DNA of 64,000 bases from Hippasteria phrygiana. Its lineage: Eukaryota; Echinodermata; Asteroidea; Valvatida; Goniasteridae. Numbering within the stretch: the first letter of the stretch is position 1; the number at the start of each line of letters is the position of its first letter. The position numbers and the translations under genes were made by a program. Of this stretch, positions 36,164 through 51,004 are shown in pieces. A model generated the notes under the pieces. The model saw only the letters and a program-made list of their open reading frames with translations. It did no database searches and had not been told where the DNA came from. The DNA lies in NCBI GenBank assembly GCA_037893225.1, contig JAZGUH010000525.1, positions 310,001 to 374,000 on the forward strand, read 5' to 3'.

Positions 36164-38018
36164 CCAGGGAATTTGACAGGCATGGAGCAATAAATAGAAG
36201 GTAATATGCACACAGATGGTGGCCGGGAAGAAAATAAACATTGCGAGGTTTGAATTTTCTCCACAAGTGTTAACTCTAAGAAGCCGCCGATAATTGCAAC
36301 ATGTAGCGCCAGATCTAAGCTATCCATACATGTCAAAATTACTGAATTTGGTTGATATTTCATGCAATTATGAATGAGTAAAGCAAGTCCATACCCCAGG
36401 GAATTTGACAGGCATGGAGCAATAAATAAAAGGTAATCTGCACACAGATGGTGGCCGGGAAGAAAATAAACATTGCGAGGTTTGAATTTTCTCCACAAGT
36501 GTTAACTCTAAGAAGCCGCCGATAATTGCAACATGTAGCGCCAGATCTAAGCTATCCATACATGTCAAAATTACTGAATTTGGTTGATATTTCATGCAAT
36601 TATGAATGAGTAAAGCAAGTCCATACCCCAGGGAATTTGACAGGCATGGAGCAATAAATAGAAGGTAATATGCACACAGATGTTGGCCGGAAAGAAAATA
36701 AACATTGCGAGGTTTGAATTTTCTCCACAAGTTTTAACTCTAAGAAGCCGCCGATAATTGCAACATGTAGCGCCAGATCTAAGCTATCCATACATGTCAA
36801 AATTACTGAATTTGGTTGATATTTCATGCAATTATGAATGAGTAAAGCAAGTCCATACCCTAGGGAATTTGACATGCATGGAGCAATAAATAGACGGTAA
36901 CATGTACACAGATGTTGGCCGGAAAGAAAATAAACATTGCGAGGTTTGAATGTTCTCCACAAGTTTTAACTCTAAGAAGCCGCCGATAATTGCAACATGT
37001 AGCGCCAGATCTAAGCTATCCATACATGTCAAAATTACTGAATTTGGTTGATATTTCATGCAATTATGAATGAGTAAAGCAAGTCCATACACCAGGGAAT
37101 TTGACATGCATGGAGCAATAAATCGACGGTAACATGTACACAGATGTTGGCCGGAAAGAAAATAAACATTGCGAGGTTTGAATTTTATCCACAGGTTTTA
37201 ACTCTAGGAAGCCGCCAATGATTGCAACATGTAGCGCCAGATCTAAGCTATCCATATATGTCAAAATTACTGTATTTGGTTGATATTTCATGCAATTATG
37301 AATGAGTAGAGCAAGTCCATACCCCAGGGAATTTGACAGGCATGGAGCAATAAATAGAAGGTAATGTGCACACAGATGTTGGCCGGAAAGAAAATAAACA
37401 TTGCGAGGTTTGAATTTTCTCCACAAGTGTTAACTCTAAGAAGCCGCCGATAATTGCAACATGTAGCGCCAGATCTAAGCTATCCATACATGTCAAAATT
37501 ACTGAATTTGGTTGATATTTCATGCAATTATGAATGAGTAAAGCAAGTCCATACACCAGGGAATTTGACATGCATGGAGCAATAAATAGACGGTAACATG
37601 TACACAGATGTTGGCCGGAAAGAAAATAAACATTGCGAGGTTTGAATTTTATCCACAAGTTTTAACTCTAGGAAGCCGCCAATGATTGCAACATGTAGCG
37701 CCAGATCTAAGCTATCCATACATGTCAAAATTACTGTATTTGGTTGATATTTCATGCAATTATGAATGAGTAGAGCAAGTCCATACCCCAGGGAATTTGA
37801 CAGGCATGGAGCAATAAATAGAAGGTAATGTGCACACAGATGTTGGCCGGAAAGAAAATAAACATTGCGAGGTTTGAATTTTCTCCACAAGTGTTAACTC
37901 TAAGAAGCCGCCGATAATTGCAACATGTAGCGCCAGATCTAAGCTATCCATACATGTCAAAATTACTGAATTTGGTTGATATTCCATGCAATTATGAATG
38001 AGTAAAGCAAGTCATACC
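36164..38018. repeat. Octamer F-G-B-C-D-E-D'-E (1855 bp)
   Basis: This is the same octamer that ends each 13-mer unit downstream (offset 3015 to 39179). Private changes are CCACAGGTTTT near 37193 in D and TATTCCATGC at 37984 in the last E. D here has ATTGCGAGG, unlike the ATTGGGAGG of the following copies. Confidence 0.92.
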
Positions 38019-41000
38019 CTAGGGAATTTGACATGCATGGAGCAATAAATAGACGGTAACATGTACACAGATGTTGGCCGGGAAGAAAATAAACATTGCG
38101 AGGTTTGAATTTTCTCCACAAGTGTTAATTCTAAGAAGCCGCCGATAATTGCAACATGTAGCGCCAGATCTAAGCTATCCATACATGTCAAAATTACTGA
38201 ATTTGGTTGATATTTCATGCAATTATGAATGAGTAAAGCAAGTCCATACCCCAGGGAATTTGACAGGCATGGAGCAATAAATAGAAGGTAATATGCACAC
38301 AGATGTTGGCCGGAAAGAAAATAAACATTGCGAGGTTTGAATTTTCTCCACAAGTTTTAACTCTAAGAAGCCGCCGATAATTGCAACATGTAGCGCCAGA
38401 TCTAAGCTATCCATACATGTCAAAATTACTGAATTTGGTTGATATTTCATGCAATTATGAATGAGTAAAGCAAGTCCATACCCTACGGAATTTGACATGC
38501 ATGGAGCAATAAATAGACGGTAACATGTACACAGATGTTGGCCGGAAAGAAAATAAACATTGCGAGGTTTGAATGTTCTCCACAAGTTTTAACTCTAAGA
38601 AGCCGCCGATAATTGCAACATGTAGCGCCAGATCTAAGCTATCCATACATGTCAAAATTACTGAATTTGGTTGATATTTCATGCAATTATGAATGAGTAA
38701 AGCAAGTCCATACACCAGGGAATTTGACATGCATGGAGCAATAAATCGACGGTAACATGTACACAGATGTTGGCCGGAAAGAAAATAAACATTGGGAGGT
38801 TTGAATTTTATCCACAAGTTTTAACTCTAGGAAGCCGCCAATGATTGCAACATGTAGCGCCAGATCTAAGCTATCCATATATGTCAAAATTACTGTATTT
38901 GGTTGATATTTCATGCAATTATGAATGAGTAGAGCAAGTCCATACCCCAGGGAATTTGACAGGCATGGAGCAATAAATAGAAGGTAATGTGCACACAGAT
39001 GTTGGCCGGAAAGAAAATAAACATTGCGAGGTTTGAATTTTCTCCACAAGTTTTAACTCTAAGAAGCCGCCGATAATTGCAACATGTAGCGCCAGATCTA
39101 AGCTATCCATACATGTCAAAATTACTTAATTTGGTTGATATTTCATGCAATTATGAATGAGTAAAGCAAGTCCATACCCCAGGGAATTTGACAGGCATGG
39201 AGCAATAAATAGAAGGTAATATGCACACAGATGGTGGCCGGGAAGAAAATAAACATTGCGAGGTTTGAATTTTCTCCACAAGTGTTAACTCTAAGAAGCC
39301 GCCGATAATTGCAACATGTAGCGCCAGATCTAAGCTATCCATACATGTCAAAATTACTGAATTTGGTTGATATTTCATGCAATTATGAATGAGTAAAGCA
39401 AGTCCATACCCCAGGGAATTTGACAGGCATGGAGCAATAAATAAAAGGTAATCTGCACACAGATGGTGGCCGGGAAGAAAATAAACATTGCGAGGTTTGA
39501 ATTTTCTCCACAAGTGTTAACTCTAAGAAGCCGCCGATAATTGCAACATGTAGCGCCAGATCTAAGCTATCCATACATGTCAAAATTACTGAATTTGGTT
39601 GATATTTCATGCAATTATGAATGAGTAAAGCAAGTCCATACCCCAGGGAATTTGACAGGCATGGAGCAATAAATAGAAGGTAATATGCACACAGATGTTG
39701 GCCGGAAAGAAAATAAACATTGCGAGGTTTGAATTTTCTCCACAAGTTTTAACTCTAAGAAGCCGCCGATAATTGCAACATGTAGCGCCAGATCTAAGCT
39801 ATCCATACATGTCAAAATTACTGAATTTGGTTGATATTTCATGCAATTATGAATGAGTAAAGCAAGTCCATACCCTAGGGAATTTGACATGCATGGAGCA
39901 ATAAATAGACGGTAACATGTACACAGATGTTGGCCGGAAAGAAAATAAACATTGCGAGGTTTGAATGTTCTCCACAAGTTTTAACTCTAAGAAGCCGCCG
40001 ATAATTGCAACATGTAGCGCCAGATCTAAGCTATCCATACATGTCAAAATTACTGAATTTGGTTGATATTTCATGCAATTATGAATGAGTAAAGCAAGTC
40101 CATACACCAGGGAATTTGACATGCATGGAGCAATAAATCGACGGTAACATGTACACAGATGTTGGCCGGAAAGAAAATAAACATTGGGAGGTTTGAATTT
40201 TATCCACAAGTTTTAACTCTAGGAAGCCGCCAATGATTGCAACATGTAGCGCCAGATCTAAGCTATCCATATATGTCAAAATTACTGTATTTGGTTGATA
40301 TTTCATGCAATTATGAATGAGTAGAGCAAGTCCATACCCCAGGGAATTTGACAGGCATGGAGCAATAAATAGAAGGTAATGTGCACACAGATGTTGGCCG
40401 GAAAGAAAATAAACATTGCGAGGTTTGAATTTTCTCCACAAGTGTTAACTCTAAGAAGCCGCCGATAATTGCAACATGTAGCGCCAGATCTAAGCTATCC
40501 ATACATGTCAAAATTACTGAATTTGGTTGATATTTGATGCAATTATGAATGAGTAAAGCAAGTCCATACACCAGGGAATTTGACATGCATGGAGCAATAA
40601 ATAGACGGTAACATGTACACAGATGTTGGCCGGAAAGAAAATAAACATTGCGAGGTTTGAATTTTATCCACAAGTTTTAACTCTAGGAAGCCGCCAATGA
40701 TTGCAACATGTAGCGCCAGATCTAAGCTATCCATACATGTCAAAATTACTGTATTTGGTTGATATTTCATGCAATTATGAATGAGTAGAGCAAGTCCATA
40801 CCCCAGGGAATTTGACAGGCATGGAGCAATAAATAGAAGGTAATGTGCACACAGATGTTGGCCGGAAAGAAAATAAACATTGCGAGGTTTGAATTTTCTC
40901 CACAAGTGTTAACTCTAAGAAGCCGCCGATAATTGCAACATGTAGCGCCAGATCTAAGCTATCCATACATGTCAAAATTACTGAATTTGGTTGATATTTC

Positions 41001-41033
41001 ATGCAATTATGAATGAGTAAAGCAAGTCATACC
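38019..41033. repeat. 13-mer HOR: pentamer + octamer, first copy (3015 bp)
   Basis: Order: A-B-C*-D-E, F-G-B-C-D-E-D'-E. C* has CTACGG with ATGCATGG. The pentamer's E has GTTTTAAC and ends CTTAATTT. The next copy begins exactly 3015 bp later. The only internal differences I noticed are singletons such as TATTTGATGC at 40536. Confidence 0.94.
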
Positions 41034-44000
41034 CTAGGGAATTTGACATGCATGGAGCAATAAATAGACGGTAACATGTACACAGATGTTGGCCGGGAAG
41101 AAAATAAACATTGCGAGGTTTGAATTTTCTCCACAAGTGTTAATTCTAAGAAGCCGCCGATAATTGCAACATGTAGCGCCAGATCTAAGCTATCCATACA
41201 TGTCAAAATTACTGAATTTGGTTGATATTTCATGCAATTATGAATGAGTAAAGCAAGTCCATACCCCAGGGAATTTGACAGGCATGGAGCAATAAATAGA
41301 AGGTAATATGCACACAGATGTTGGCCGGAAAGAAAATAAACATTGCGAGGTTTGAATTTTCTCCACAAGTTTTAACTCTAAGAAGCCGCCGATAATTGCA
41401 ACATGTAGCGCCAGATCTAAGCTATCCATACATGTCAAAATTACTGAATTTGGTTGATATTTCATGCAATTATGAATGAGTAAAGCAAGTCCATACCCTA
41501 CGGAATTTGACATGCATGGAGCAATAAATAGACGGTAACATGTACACAGATGTTGGCCGGAAAGAAAATAAACATTGCGAGGTTTGAATGTTCTCCACAA
41601 GTTTTAACTCTAAGAAGCCGCCGATAATTGCAACATGTAGCGCCAGATCTAAGCTATCCATACATGTCAAAATTACTGAATTTGGTTGATATTTCATGCA
41701 ATTATGAATGAGTAAAGCAAGTCCATACACCAGGGAATTTGACATGCATGGAGCAATAAATCGACGGTAACATGTACACAGATGTTGGCCGGAAAGAAAA
41801 TAAACATTGGGAGGTTTGAATTTTATCCACAAGTTTTAACTCTAGGAAGCCGCCAATGATTGCAACATGTAGCGCCAGATCTAAGCTATCCATATATGTC
41901 AAAATTACTGTATTTGGTTGATATTTCATGCAATTATGAATGAGTAGAGCAAGTCCATACCCCAGGGAATTTGACAGGCATGGAGCAATAAATAGAAGGT
42001 AATGTGCACACAGATGTTGGCCGGAAAGAAAATAAACATTGCGAGGTTTGAATTTTCTCCACAAGTTTTAACTCTAAGAAGCCGCCGATAATTGCAACAT
42101 GTAGCGCCAGATCTAAGCTATCCATACATGTCAAAATTACTTAATTTGGTTGATATTTCATGCAATTATGAATGAGTAAAGCAAGTCCATACCCCAGGGA
42201 ATTTGACAGGCATGGAGCAATAAATAGAAGGTAATATGCACACAGATGGTGGCCGGGAAGAAAATAAACATTGCGAGGTTTGAATTTTCTCCACAAGTGT
42301 TAACTCTAAGAAGCCGCCGATAATTGCAACATGTAGCGCCAGATCTAAGCTATCCATACATGTCAAAATTACTGAATTTGGTTGATATTTCATGCAATTA
42401 TGAATGAGTAAAGCAATTCCATACCCCAGGGAATTTGACAGGCATGGAGCAATAAATAAAAGGTAATCTGCACACAGATGGTGGCCGGGAAGAAAATAAA
42501 CATTGCGAGGTTTGAATTTTCTCCACAAGTGTTAACTCTAAGAAGCCGCCGATAATTGCAACATGTAGCGCCAGATCTAAGCTATCCATACATGTCAAAA
42601 TTACTGAATTTGGTTGATATTTCATGCAATTATGAATGAGTAAAGCAAGTCCATACCCCAGGGAATTTGACAGGCATGGAGCAATAAATAGAAGGTAATA
42701 TGCACACAGATGTTGGCCGGAAAGAAAATAAACATTGCGAGGTTTGAATTTTCTCCACAAGTTTTAACTCTAAGAAGCCGCCGATAATTGCAACATGTAG
42801 CGCCAGATCTAAGCTATCCATACATGTCAAAATTACTGAATTTGGTTGATATTTCATGCAATTATGAATGAGTAAAGCAAGTCCATACCCTAGGGAATTT
42901 GACATGCATGGAGCAATAAATAGACGGTAACATGTACACAGATGTTGGCCGGAAAGAAAATAAACATTGCGAGGTTTGAATGTTCTCCACAAGTTTTAAC
43001 TCTAAGAAGCCGCCGATAATTGCAACATGTAGCGCCAGATCTAAGCTATCCATACATGTCAAAATTACTGAATTTGGTTGATATTTCATGCAATTATGAA
43101 TGAGTAAAGCAAGTCCATACACCAGGGAATTTGACATGCATGGAGCAATAAATCGACGGTAACATGTACACAGATGTTGGCCGGAAAGAAAATAAACATT
43201 GGGAGGTTTGAATTTTATCCACAAGTTTTAACTCTAGGAAGCCGCCAATGATTGCAACATGTAGCGCCAGATCTAAGCTATCCATATATGTCAAAATTAC
43301 TGTATTTGGTTGATATTTCATGCAATTATGAATGAGTAGAGCAAGTCCATACCCCAGGGAATTTGACAGGCATGGAGCAATAAATAGAAGGTAATGTGCA
43401 CACAGATGTTGGCCGGAAAGAAAATAAACATTGCGAGGTTTGAATTTTCTCCACAAGTGTTAACTCTAAGAAGCCGCCGATAATTGCAACATGTAGCGCC
43501 AGATCTAAGCTATCCATACATGTCAAAATTACTGAATTTGGTTGATATTTCATGCAATTATGAATGAGTAAAGCAAGTCCATACACCAGGGAATTTGACA
43601 TGCATGGAGCAATAAATAGACGGTAACATGTACACAGATGTTGGCCGGAAAGAAAATAAACATTGCGAGGTTTGAATTTTATCCACAAGTTTTAACTCTA
43701 GGAAGCCGCCAATGATTGCAACATGTAGCGCCAGATCTAAGCTATCCATACATGTCAAAATTACTGTATTTGGTTGATATTTCATGCAATTATGAATGAG
43801 TAGAGCAAGTCCATACCCCAGGGAATTTGACAGGCATGGAGCAATAAATAGAAGGTAATGTGCACACAGATGTTGGCCGGAAAGAAAATAAACATTGCGA
43901 GGTTTGAATTTTCTCCACAAGTGTTAACTCTAAGAAGCCGCCGATAATTGCAACATGTAGCGCCAGATCTAAGCTATCCATACATGTCAAAATTACTGAA

Positions 44001-44048
44001 TTTGGTTGATATTTCATGCAATTATGAATGAGTAAAGCAAGTCATACC
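41034..44048. repeat. 13-mer HOR: pentamer + octamer, second copy (3015 bp)
   Basis: Same order and variants as 38019-41033. A singleton AGCAATTCC lies near 42417. This is the clearest candidate for a canonical HOR unit in the core. Confidence 0.94.
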
Positions 44049-45671
44049 CTAGGGAATTTGACATGCATGGAGCAATAAATAGACGGTAACATGTACACAG
44101 ATGTTGGCCGGGAAGAAAATAAACATTGCGAGGTTTGAATTTTCTCCACAAGTGTTAATTCTAAGAAGCCGCCGATAATTGCAACATGTAGCGCCAGATC
44201 TAAGCTATCCATACATGTCAAAATTACTGAATTTGGTTGATATTTCATGCAATTATGAATGAGTAAAGCAAGTCCATACCCCAGGGAATTTGACAGGCAT
44301 GGAGCAATAAATAGAAGGTAATATGCACACAGATGTTGGCCGGAAAGAAAATAAACATTGCGAGGTTTGAATTTTCTCCACAAGTTTTAACTCTAAGAAG
44401 CCGCCGATAATTGCAACATGTAGCGCCAGATCTAAGCTATCCATACATGTCAAAATTACTGAATTTGGTTGATATTTCATGCAATTATGAATGAGTAAAG
44501 CAAGTCCATACCCTACGGAATTTGACATGCATGGAGCAATAAATAGACGGTAACATGTACACAGATGTTGGCCGGAAAGAAAATAAACATTGCGAGGTTT
44601 GAATGTTCTCCACAAGTTTTAACTCTAAGAAGCCGCCGATAATTGCAACATGTAGCGCCAGATCTAAGCTATCCATACATGTCAAAATTACTGAATTTGG
44701 TTGATATTTCATGCAATTATGAATGAGTAAAGCAAGTCCATACACCAGGGAATTTGACATGCATGGAGCAATAAATCGACGGTAACATGTACACAGATGT
44801 TGGCCGGAAAGAAAATAAACATTGGGAGGTTTGAATTTTATCCACAAGTTTTAACTCTAGGAAGCCGCCAATGATTGCAACATGTAGCGCCAGATCTAAG
44901 CTATCCATATATGTCAAAATTACTGTATTTGGTTGATATTTCATGCAATTATGAATGAGTAGAGCAAGTCCATACCCCAGGGAATTTGACAGGCATGGAG
45001 CAATAAATAGAAGGTAATGTGCACACAGATGTTGGCCGGAAAGAAAATAAACATTGCGAGGTTTGAATTTTCTCCACAAGCGTTAACTCTAAGAAGCCGC
45101 CGATAATTGCAACATGTAGCGCCAGATCTAAGCTATCCATACATGTCAAAATTACTGAATTTGGTTGATATTTCATGCAATTATGAATGAGTAAAGCAAG
45201 TCCATACACCAGGGAATTTGACATGCATGGAGCAATAAATAGACGGTAACATGTACACAGATGTTGGCCGGAAAGAAAATAAACATTGCGAGGTTTGAAT
45301 TTTATCCACAAGTTTTAACTCTAGGAAGCCGCCAATGATTGCAACATGTAGCGCCAGATCTAAGCTATCCATACATGTCAAAATTACTGTATTTGGTTGA
45401 TATTTCATGCAATTATGAATGAGTAGAGCAAGTCCATACCCCAGGGAATTTGACAGGCATGGAGCAATAAATAGAAGGTAATGTGCACACAGATGTTGGC
45501 CGGAAAGAAAATAAACATTGCGAGGTTTGAATTTTCTCCACAAGTGTTAACTCTAAGAAGCCGCCGATAATTGCAACATGTAGCGCCAGATCTAAGCTAT
45601 CCATACATGTCAAAATTACTGAATTTGGTTGATATTTCATGCAATTATGAATGAGTAAAGCAAGTCATACC
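44049..45671. repeat. Heptamer A-B-C*-D-E-D'-E, first copy (1623 bp)
   Basis: Its first E carries CAAGCGTTAAC (T105 to C, base 45081). The same private change is at 46704, exactly 1623 bp downstream, so the heptamer was duplicated after that mutation arose. Confidence 0.93.
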
Positions 45672-48600
45672 CTAGGGAATTTGACATGCATGGAGCAATA
45701 AATAGACGGTAACATGTACACAGATGTTGGCCGGGAAGAAAATAAACATTGCGAGGTTTGAATTTTCTCCACAAGTGTTAATTCTAAGAAGCCGCCGATA
45801 ATTGCAACATGTAGCGCCAGATCTAAGCTATCCATACATGTCAAAATTACTGAATTTGGTTGATATTTCATGCAATTATGAATGAGTAAAGCAAGTCCAT
45901 ACCCCAGGGAATTTGACAGGCATGGAGCAATAAATAGAAGGTAATATGCACACAGATGTTGGCCGGAAAGAAAATAAACATTGCGAGGTTTGAATTTTCT
46001 CCACAAGTTTTAACTCTAAGAAGCCGCCGATAATTGCAACATGTAGCGCCAGATCTAAGCTATCCATACATGTCAAAATTACTGAATTTGGTTGATATTT
46101 CATGCAATTATGAATGAGTAAAGCAAGTCCATACCCTACGGAATTTGACATGCATGGAGCAATAAATAGACGGTAACATGTACACAGATGTTGGCCGGAA
46201 AGAAAATAAACATTGCGAGGTTTGAATGTTCTCCACAAGTTTTAACTCTAAGAAGCCGCCGATAATTGCAACATGTAGCGCCAGATCTAAGCTATCCATA
46301 CATGTCAAAATTACTGAATTTGGTTGATATTTCATGCAATTATGAATGAGTAAAGCAAGTCCATACACCAGGGAATTTGACATGCATGGAGCAATAAATC
46401 GACGGTAACATGTACACAGATGTTGGCCGGAAAGAAAATAAACATTGGGAGGTTTGAATTTTATCCACAAGTTTTAACTCTAGGAAGCCGCCAATGATTG
46501 CAACATGTAGCGCCAGATCTAAGCTATCCATATATGTCAAAATTACTGTATTTGGTTGATATTTCATGCAATTATGAATGAGTAGAGCAAGTCCATACCC
46601 CAGGGAATTTGACAGGCATGGAGCAATAAATAGAAGGTAATGTGCACACAGATGTTGGCCGGAAAGAAAATAAACATTGCGAGGTTTGAATTTTCTCCAC
46701 AAGCGTTAACTCTAAGAAGCCGCCGATAATTGCAACATGTAGCGCCAGATCTAAGCTATCCATACATGTCAAAATTACTGAATTTGGTTGATATTTCATG
46801 CAATTATGAATGAGTAAAGCAAGTCCATACACCAGGGAATTTGACATGCATGGAGCAATAAATAGACGGTAACATGTACACAGATGTTGGCCGGAAAGAA
46901 AATAAACATTGCGAGGTTTGAATTTTATCCACAAGTTTTAACTCTAGGAAGCCGCCAATGATTGCAACATGTAGCGCCAGATCTAAGCTATCCATACATG
47001 TCAAAATTACTGTATTTGGTTGATATTTCATGCAATTATGAATGAGTAGAGCAAGTCCATACCCCAGGGAATTTGACAGGCATGGAGCAATAAATAGAAG
47101 GTAATGTGCACACAGATGTTGGCCGGAAAGAAAATAAACATTGCGAGGTTTGAATTTTCTCCACAAGTGTTAACTCTAAGAAGCCGCCGATAATTGCAAC
47201 ATGTAGCGCCAGATCTAAGCTATCCATACATGTCAAAATTACTTAATTTGGTTGATATTTCATGCAATTATGAATGAGTAAAGCAAGTCCATACCCCAGG
47301 GAATTTGACAGGCATGGAGCAATAAATAGAAGGTAATATGCACACAGATGGTGGCCGGGAAGAAAATAAACATTGCGAGGTTTGAATTTTCTCCACAAGT
47401 GTTAACTCTAAGAAGCCGCCGATAATTGCAACATGTAGCGCCAGATCTAAGCTATCCATACATGTCAAAATTACTGAATTTGGTTGATATTTCATGCAAT
47501 TATGAATGAGTAAAGCAAGTCCATACCCCAGGGAATTTGACAGGCATGGAGCAATAAATAAAAGGTAATCTGCACACAGATGGTGGCCGGGAAGAAAATA
47601 AACATTGCGAGGTTTGAATTTTCTCCACAAGTGTTAACTCTAAGAAGCCGCCGATAATTGCAACATGTAGCGCCAGATCTAAGCTATCCATACATGTCAA
47701 AATTACTGAATTTGGTTGATATTTCATGCAATTATGAATGAGTAAAGCAAGTCCATACCCCAGGGAATTTGACAGGCATGGAGCAATAAATAGAAGGTAA
47801 TATGCACACAGATGTTGGCCGGAAAGAAAATAAACATTGCGAGGTTTGAATTTTCTCCACAAGTTTTAACTCTAAGAAGCCGCCGATAATTGCAACATGT
47901 AGCGCCAGATCTAAGCTATCCATACATGTCAAAATTACTGAATTTGGTTGATATTTCATGCAATTATGAATGAGTAAAGCAAGTCCATACCCTAGGGAAT
48001 TTGACATGCATGGAGCAATAAATAGACGGTAACATGTACACAGATGTTGGCCGGAAAGAAAATAAACATTGCGAGGTTTGAATGTTCTCCACAAGTTTTA
48101 ACTCTAAGAAGCCGCCGATAATTGCAACATGTAGCGCCAGATCTAAGCTATCCATACATGTCAAAATTACTGAATTTGGTTGATATTTCATGCAATTATG
48201 AATGAGTAAAGCAAGTCCATACACCAGGGAATTTGACATGCATGGAGCAATAAATCGACGGTAACATGTACACAGATGTTGGCCGGAAAGAAAATAAACA
48301 TTGGGAGGTTTGAATTTTATCCACAAGTTTTAACTCTAGGAAGCCGCCAATGATTGCAACATGTAGCGCCAGATCTAAGCTATCCATATATGTCAAAATT
48401 ACTGTATTTGGTTGATATTTCATGCAATTATGAATGAGTAGAGCAAGTCCATACCCCAGGGAATTTGACAGGCATGGAGCAATAAATAGAAGGTAATGTG
48501 CACACAGATGTTGGCCGGAAAGAAAATAAACATTGCGAGGTTTGAATTTTCTCCACAAGTGTTAACTCTAAGAAGCCGCCGATAATTGCAACATGTAGCG

Positions 48601-49382
48601 CCAGATCTAAGCTATCCATACATGTCAAAATTACTGAATTTGGTTGATATTTCATGCAATTATGAATGAGTAAAGCAAGTCCATACACCAGGGAATTTGA
48701 CATGCATGGAGCAATAAATAGACGGTAACATGTACACAGATGTTGGCCGGAAAGAAAATAAACATTGCGAGGTTTGAATTTTATCCACAAGTTTTAACTC
48801 TAGGAAGCCGCCAATGATTGCAACATGTAGCGCCAGATCTAAGCTATCCATACATGTCAAAATTACTGTATTTGGTTGATATTTCATGCAATTATGAATG
48901 AGTAGAGCAAGTCCATACCCCAGGGAATTTGACAGGCATGGAGCAATAAATAGAAGGTAATGTGCACACAGATGTTGGCCGGAAAGAAAATAAACATTGC
49001 GAGGTTTGAATTTTCTCCACAAGTGTTAACTCTAAGAAGCCGCCGATAATTGCAACATGTAGCGCCAGATCTAAGCTATCCATACATGTCAAAATTACTG
49101 AATTTGGTTGATATTTCATGCAATTATGAATGAGTAAAGCAAGTCCATACCCCAGGGAATTTGACAGGCATGGAGCAATAAATAAAAGGTAATCTGCACA
49201 CAGATGGTGGCCGGGAAGAAAATAAACATTGCGAGGTTTGAATTTTCTCCACAAGTGTTAACTCTAAGAAGCCGCCGATAATTGCAACATGTAGCGCCAG
49301 ATCTAAGCTATCCATACATGTCAAAATTACTGAATTTGGTTGATATTTCATGCAATTATGAATGAGTAAAGCAAGTCATACC
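45672..49382. repeat. 16-mer HOR: heptamer + octamer + G (3711 bp)
   Basis: Order: A-B-C*-D-E-D'-E, F-G-B-C-D-E-D'-E, G. It contains the second copy of the CAAGCGTTAAC-bearing heptamer (46704). The trailing G leads into an AD1 monomer, as in the 11-mer and 13-mer units at 26888-32453. Confidence 0.92.
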
Positions 49383-49845
49383 CTAGGGAATTTGACATGC
49401 ATGGAGCAATAAATCGACGGTAACATGTACACAGATGTTGGCCGGAAAGAAAATAAACATTGCGAGGTTTGAATGTTCTCCACAAGTTTTAACTCTAGGA
49501 AGCCGCCAATGATTGCAACATGTAGCGCCAGATCTAAGCTATCCATATATGTCAAAATTACTGTATTTGGTTGATATTTCATGCAATTATGAATGAGTAG
49601 AGCAAGTCCATACCCCAGGGAATTTGACAGGCATGGAGCAATAAATAGAAGGTAATGTGCACACAGATGTTGGCCGGAAAGAAAATAAACATTGCGAGGT
49701 TTGAATTTTCTCCACAAGTGTTAATTCTAAGAAGCCGCCGATAATTGCAACATGTAGCGCCAGATCTAAGCTATCCATACATGTCAAAATTACTGAATTT
49801 GGTTGATATTTCATGCAATTATGAATGAGTAAAGCAAGTCATACC
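49383..49845. repeat. AD1-E dimer at the core/right-flank boundary
   Basis: AD1 here has the A signature at its start and D states elsewhere, but AATGTTCTCC at 90-99 as in C. The following E has GTGTTAATTC, the state at 111 normally seen in A. Downstream, flank-type cassettes with C1 and H begin. Confidence 0.87.
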
Positions 49846-51004
49846 CTAGGGAATTTGACATGCATGGAGCAATAAATAGACGGTAACATGTACACAGATG
49901 TTGGCCGGGAAGAAAATAAACATTGCGAGGTTTGAATTTTCTCCACAAGTGTTAATTCTAAGAAGCCGCCGATAATTGCAACATGTAGCGCCAGATCTAA
50001 GCTATCCATACATGTCAAAATTACTGAATTTGGTTGATATTTCATGCAATTATGAATGAGTAAAGCAAGTCCATACCCCAGGGAATTTGACAGGCATGGA
50101 GCAATAAATAGAAGGTAATATGCACACAGATGTTGGCCGGAAAGAAAATAAACATTGCGAGGTTTGAATTTTCTCCACAAGTTTTAACTCTAAGAAGCCG
50201 CCGATAATTGCAACATGTAGCGCCAGATCTAAGCTATCCATACATGTCAAAATTACTGAATTTGGTTGATATTTCATGCAATTATGAATGAGTAAAGCAA
50301 GTCCATACCCTAGGGAATTTGACAGGCATGGAGCAATAAATAGACGGTAACATGTACACAGATGTTGGCCGGAAAGAAAATAAACATTGCGAGGTTTGAA
50401 TGTTCTCCACAAGTTTTAACTCTAAGAAGCCGCCGATAATTGCAACATGTAGCGCCAGATCTAAGCTATCCATACATGTCAAAATTACTGAATTTGGTTG
50501 ATATTTCATGCAATTATGAATGAGTAAAGCAAGTCCATACACCAGGGAATTTGACATGCATGGAGCAATAAATCGACGGTAACATGTACACAGATGTTGG
50601 CCGGAAAGAAAATAAACATTGCGAGGTTTGAATTTTATCCACAAGTTTTAACTCTAGGAAGCCGCCAATGATTGCAACATGTAGCGCCAGATCTAAGCTA
50701 TCCATATATGTCAAAATTACTGTATTTGGTTGATATTTCATGCAATTATGAATGAGTAGAGCAAGTCCATACCCCAGGGAATTTGACAGGCATGGAGCAA
50801 TAAATAGAAGGTAATGTGCACACAGATGTTGGCCGGAAAGAAAATAAACATTGCGAGGTTTGAATTTTCTCCACAAGTGTTAACTCTAAGAAGCCGCCGA
50901 TAATTGCAACATGTAGCGCCAGATCTAAGCTATCCATACATGTCAAAATTACTGAATTTGGTTGATATTTCATGCAATTATGAATGAGTAAAGCAAGTCA
51001 TACC
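49846..51004. repeat. Pentamer A-B-C1-D-E, flank subtype (1159 bp)
   Basis: C1 has G16 and D has ATTGCGAGG, matching the left flank and the 32.9-kb island, not the core. Equivalent pentamers close each 18-mer downstream, at 54015 and 58184. Confidence 0.9.
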
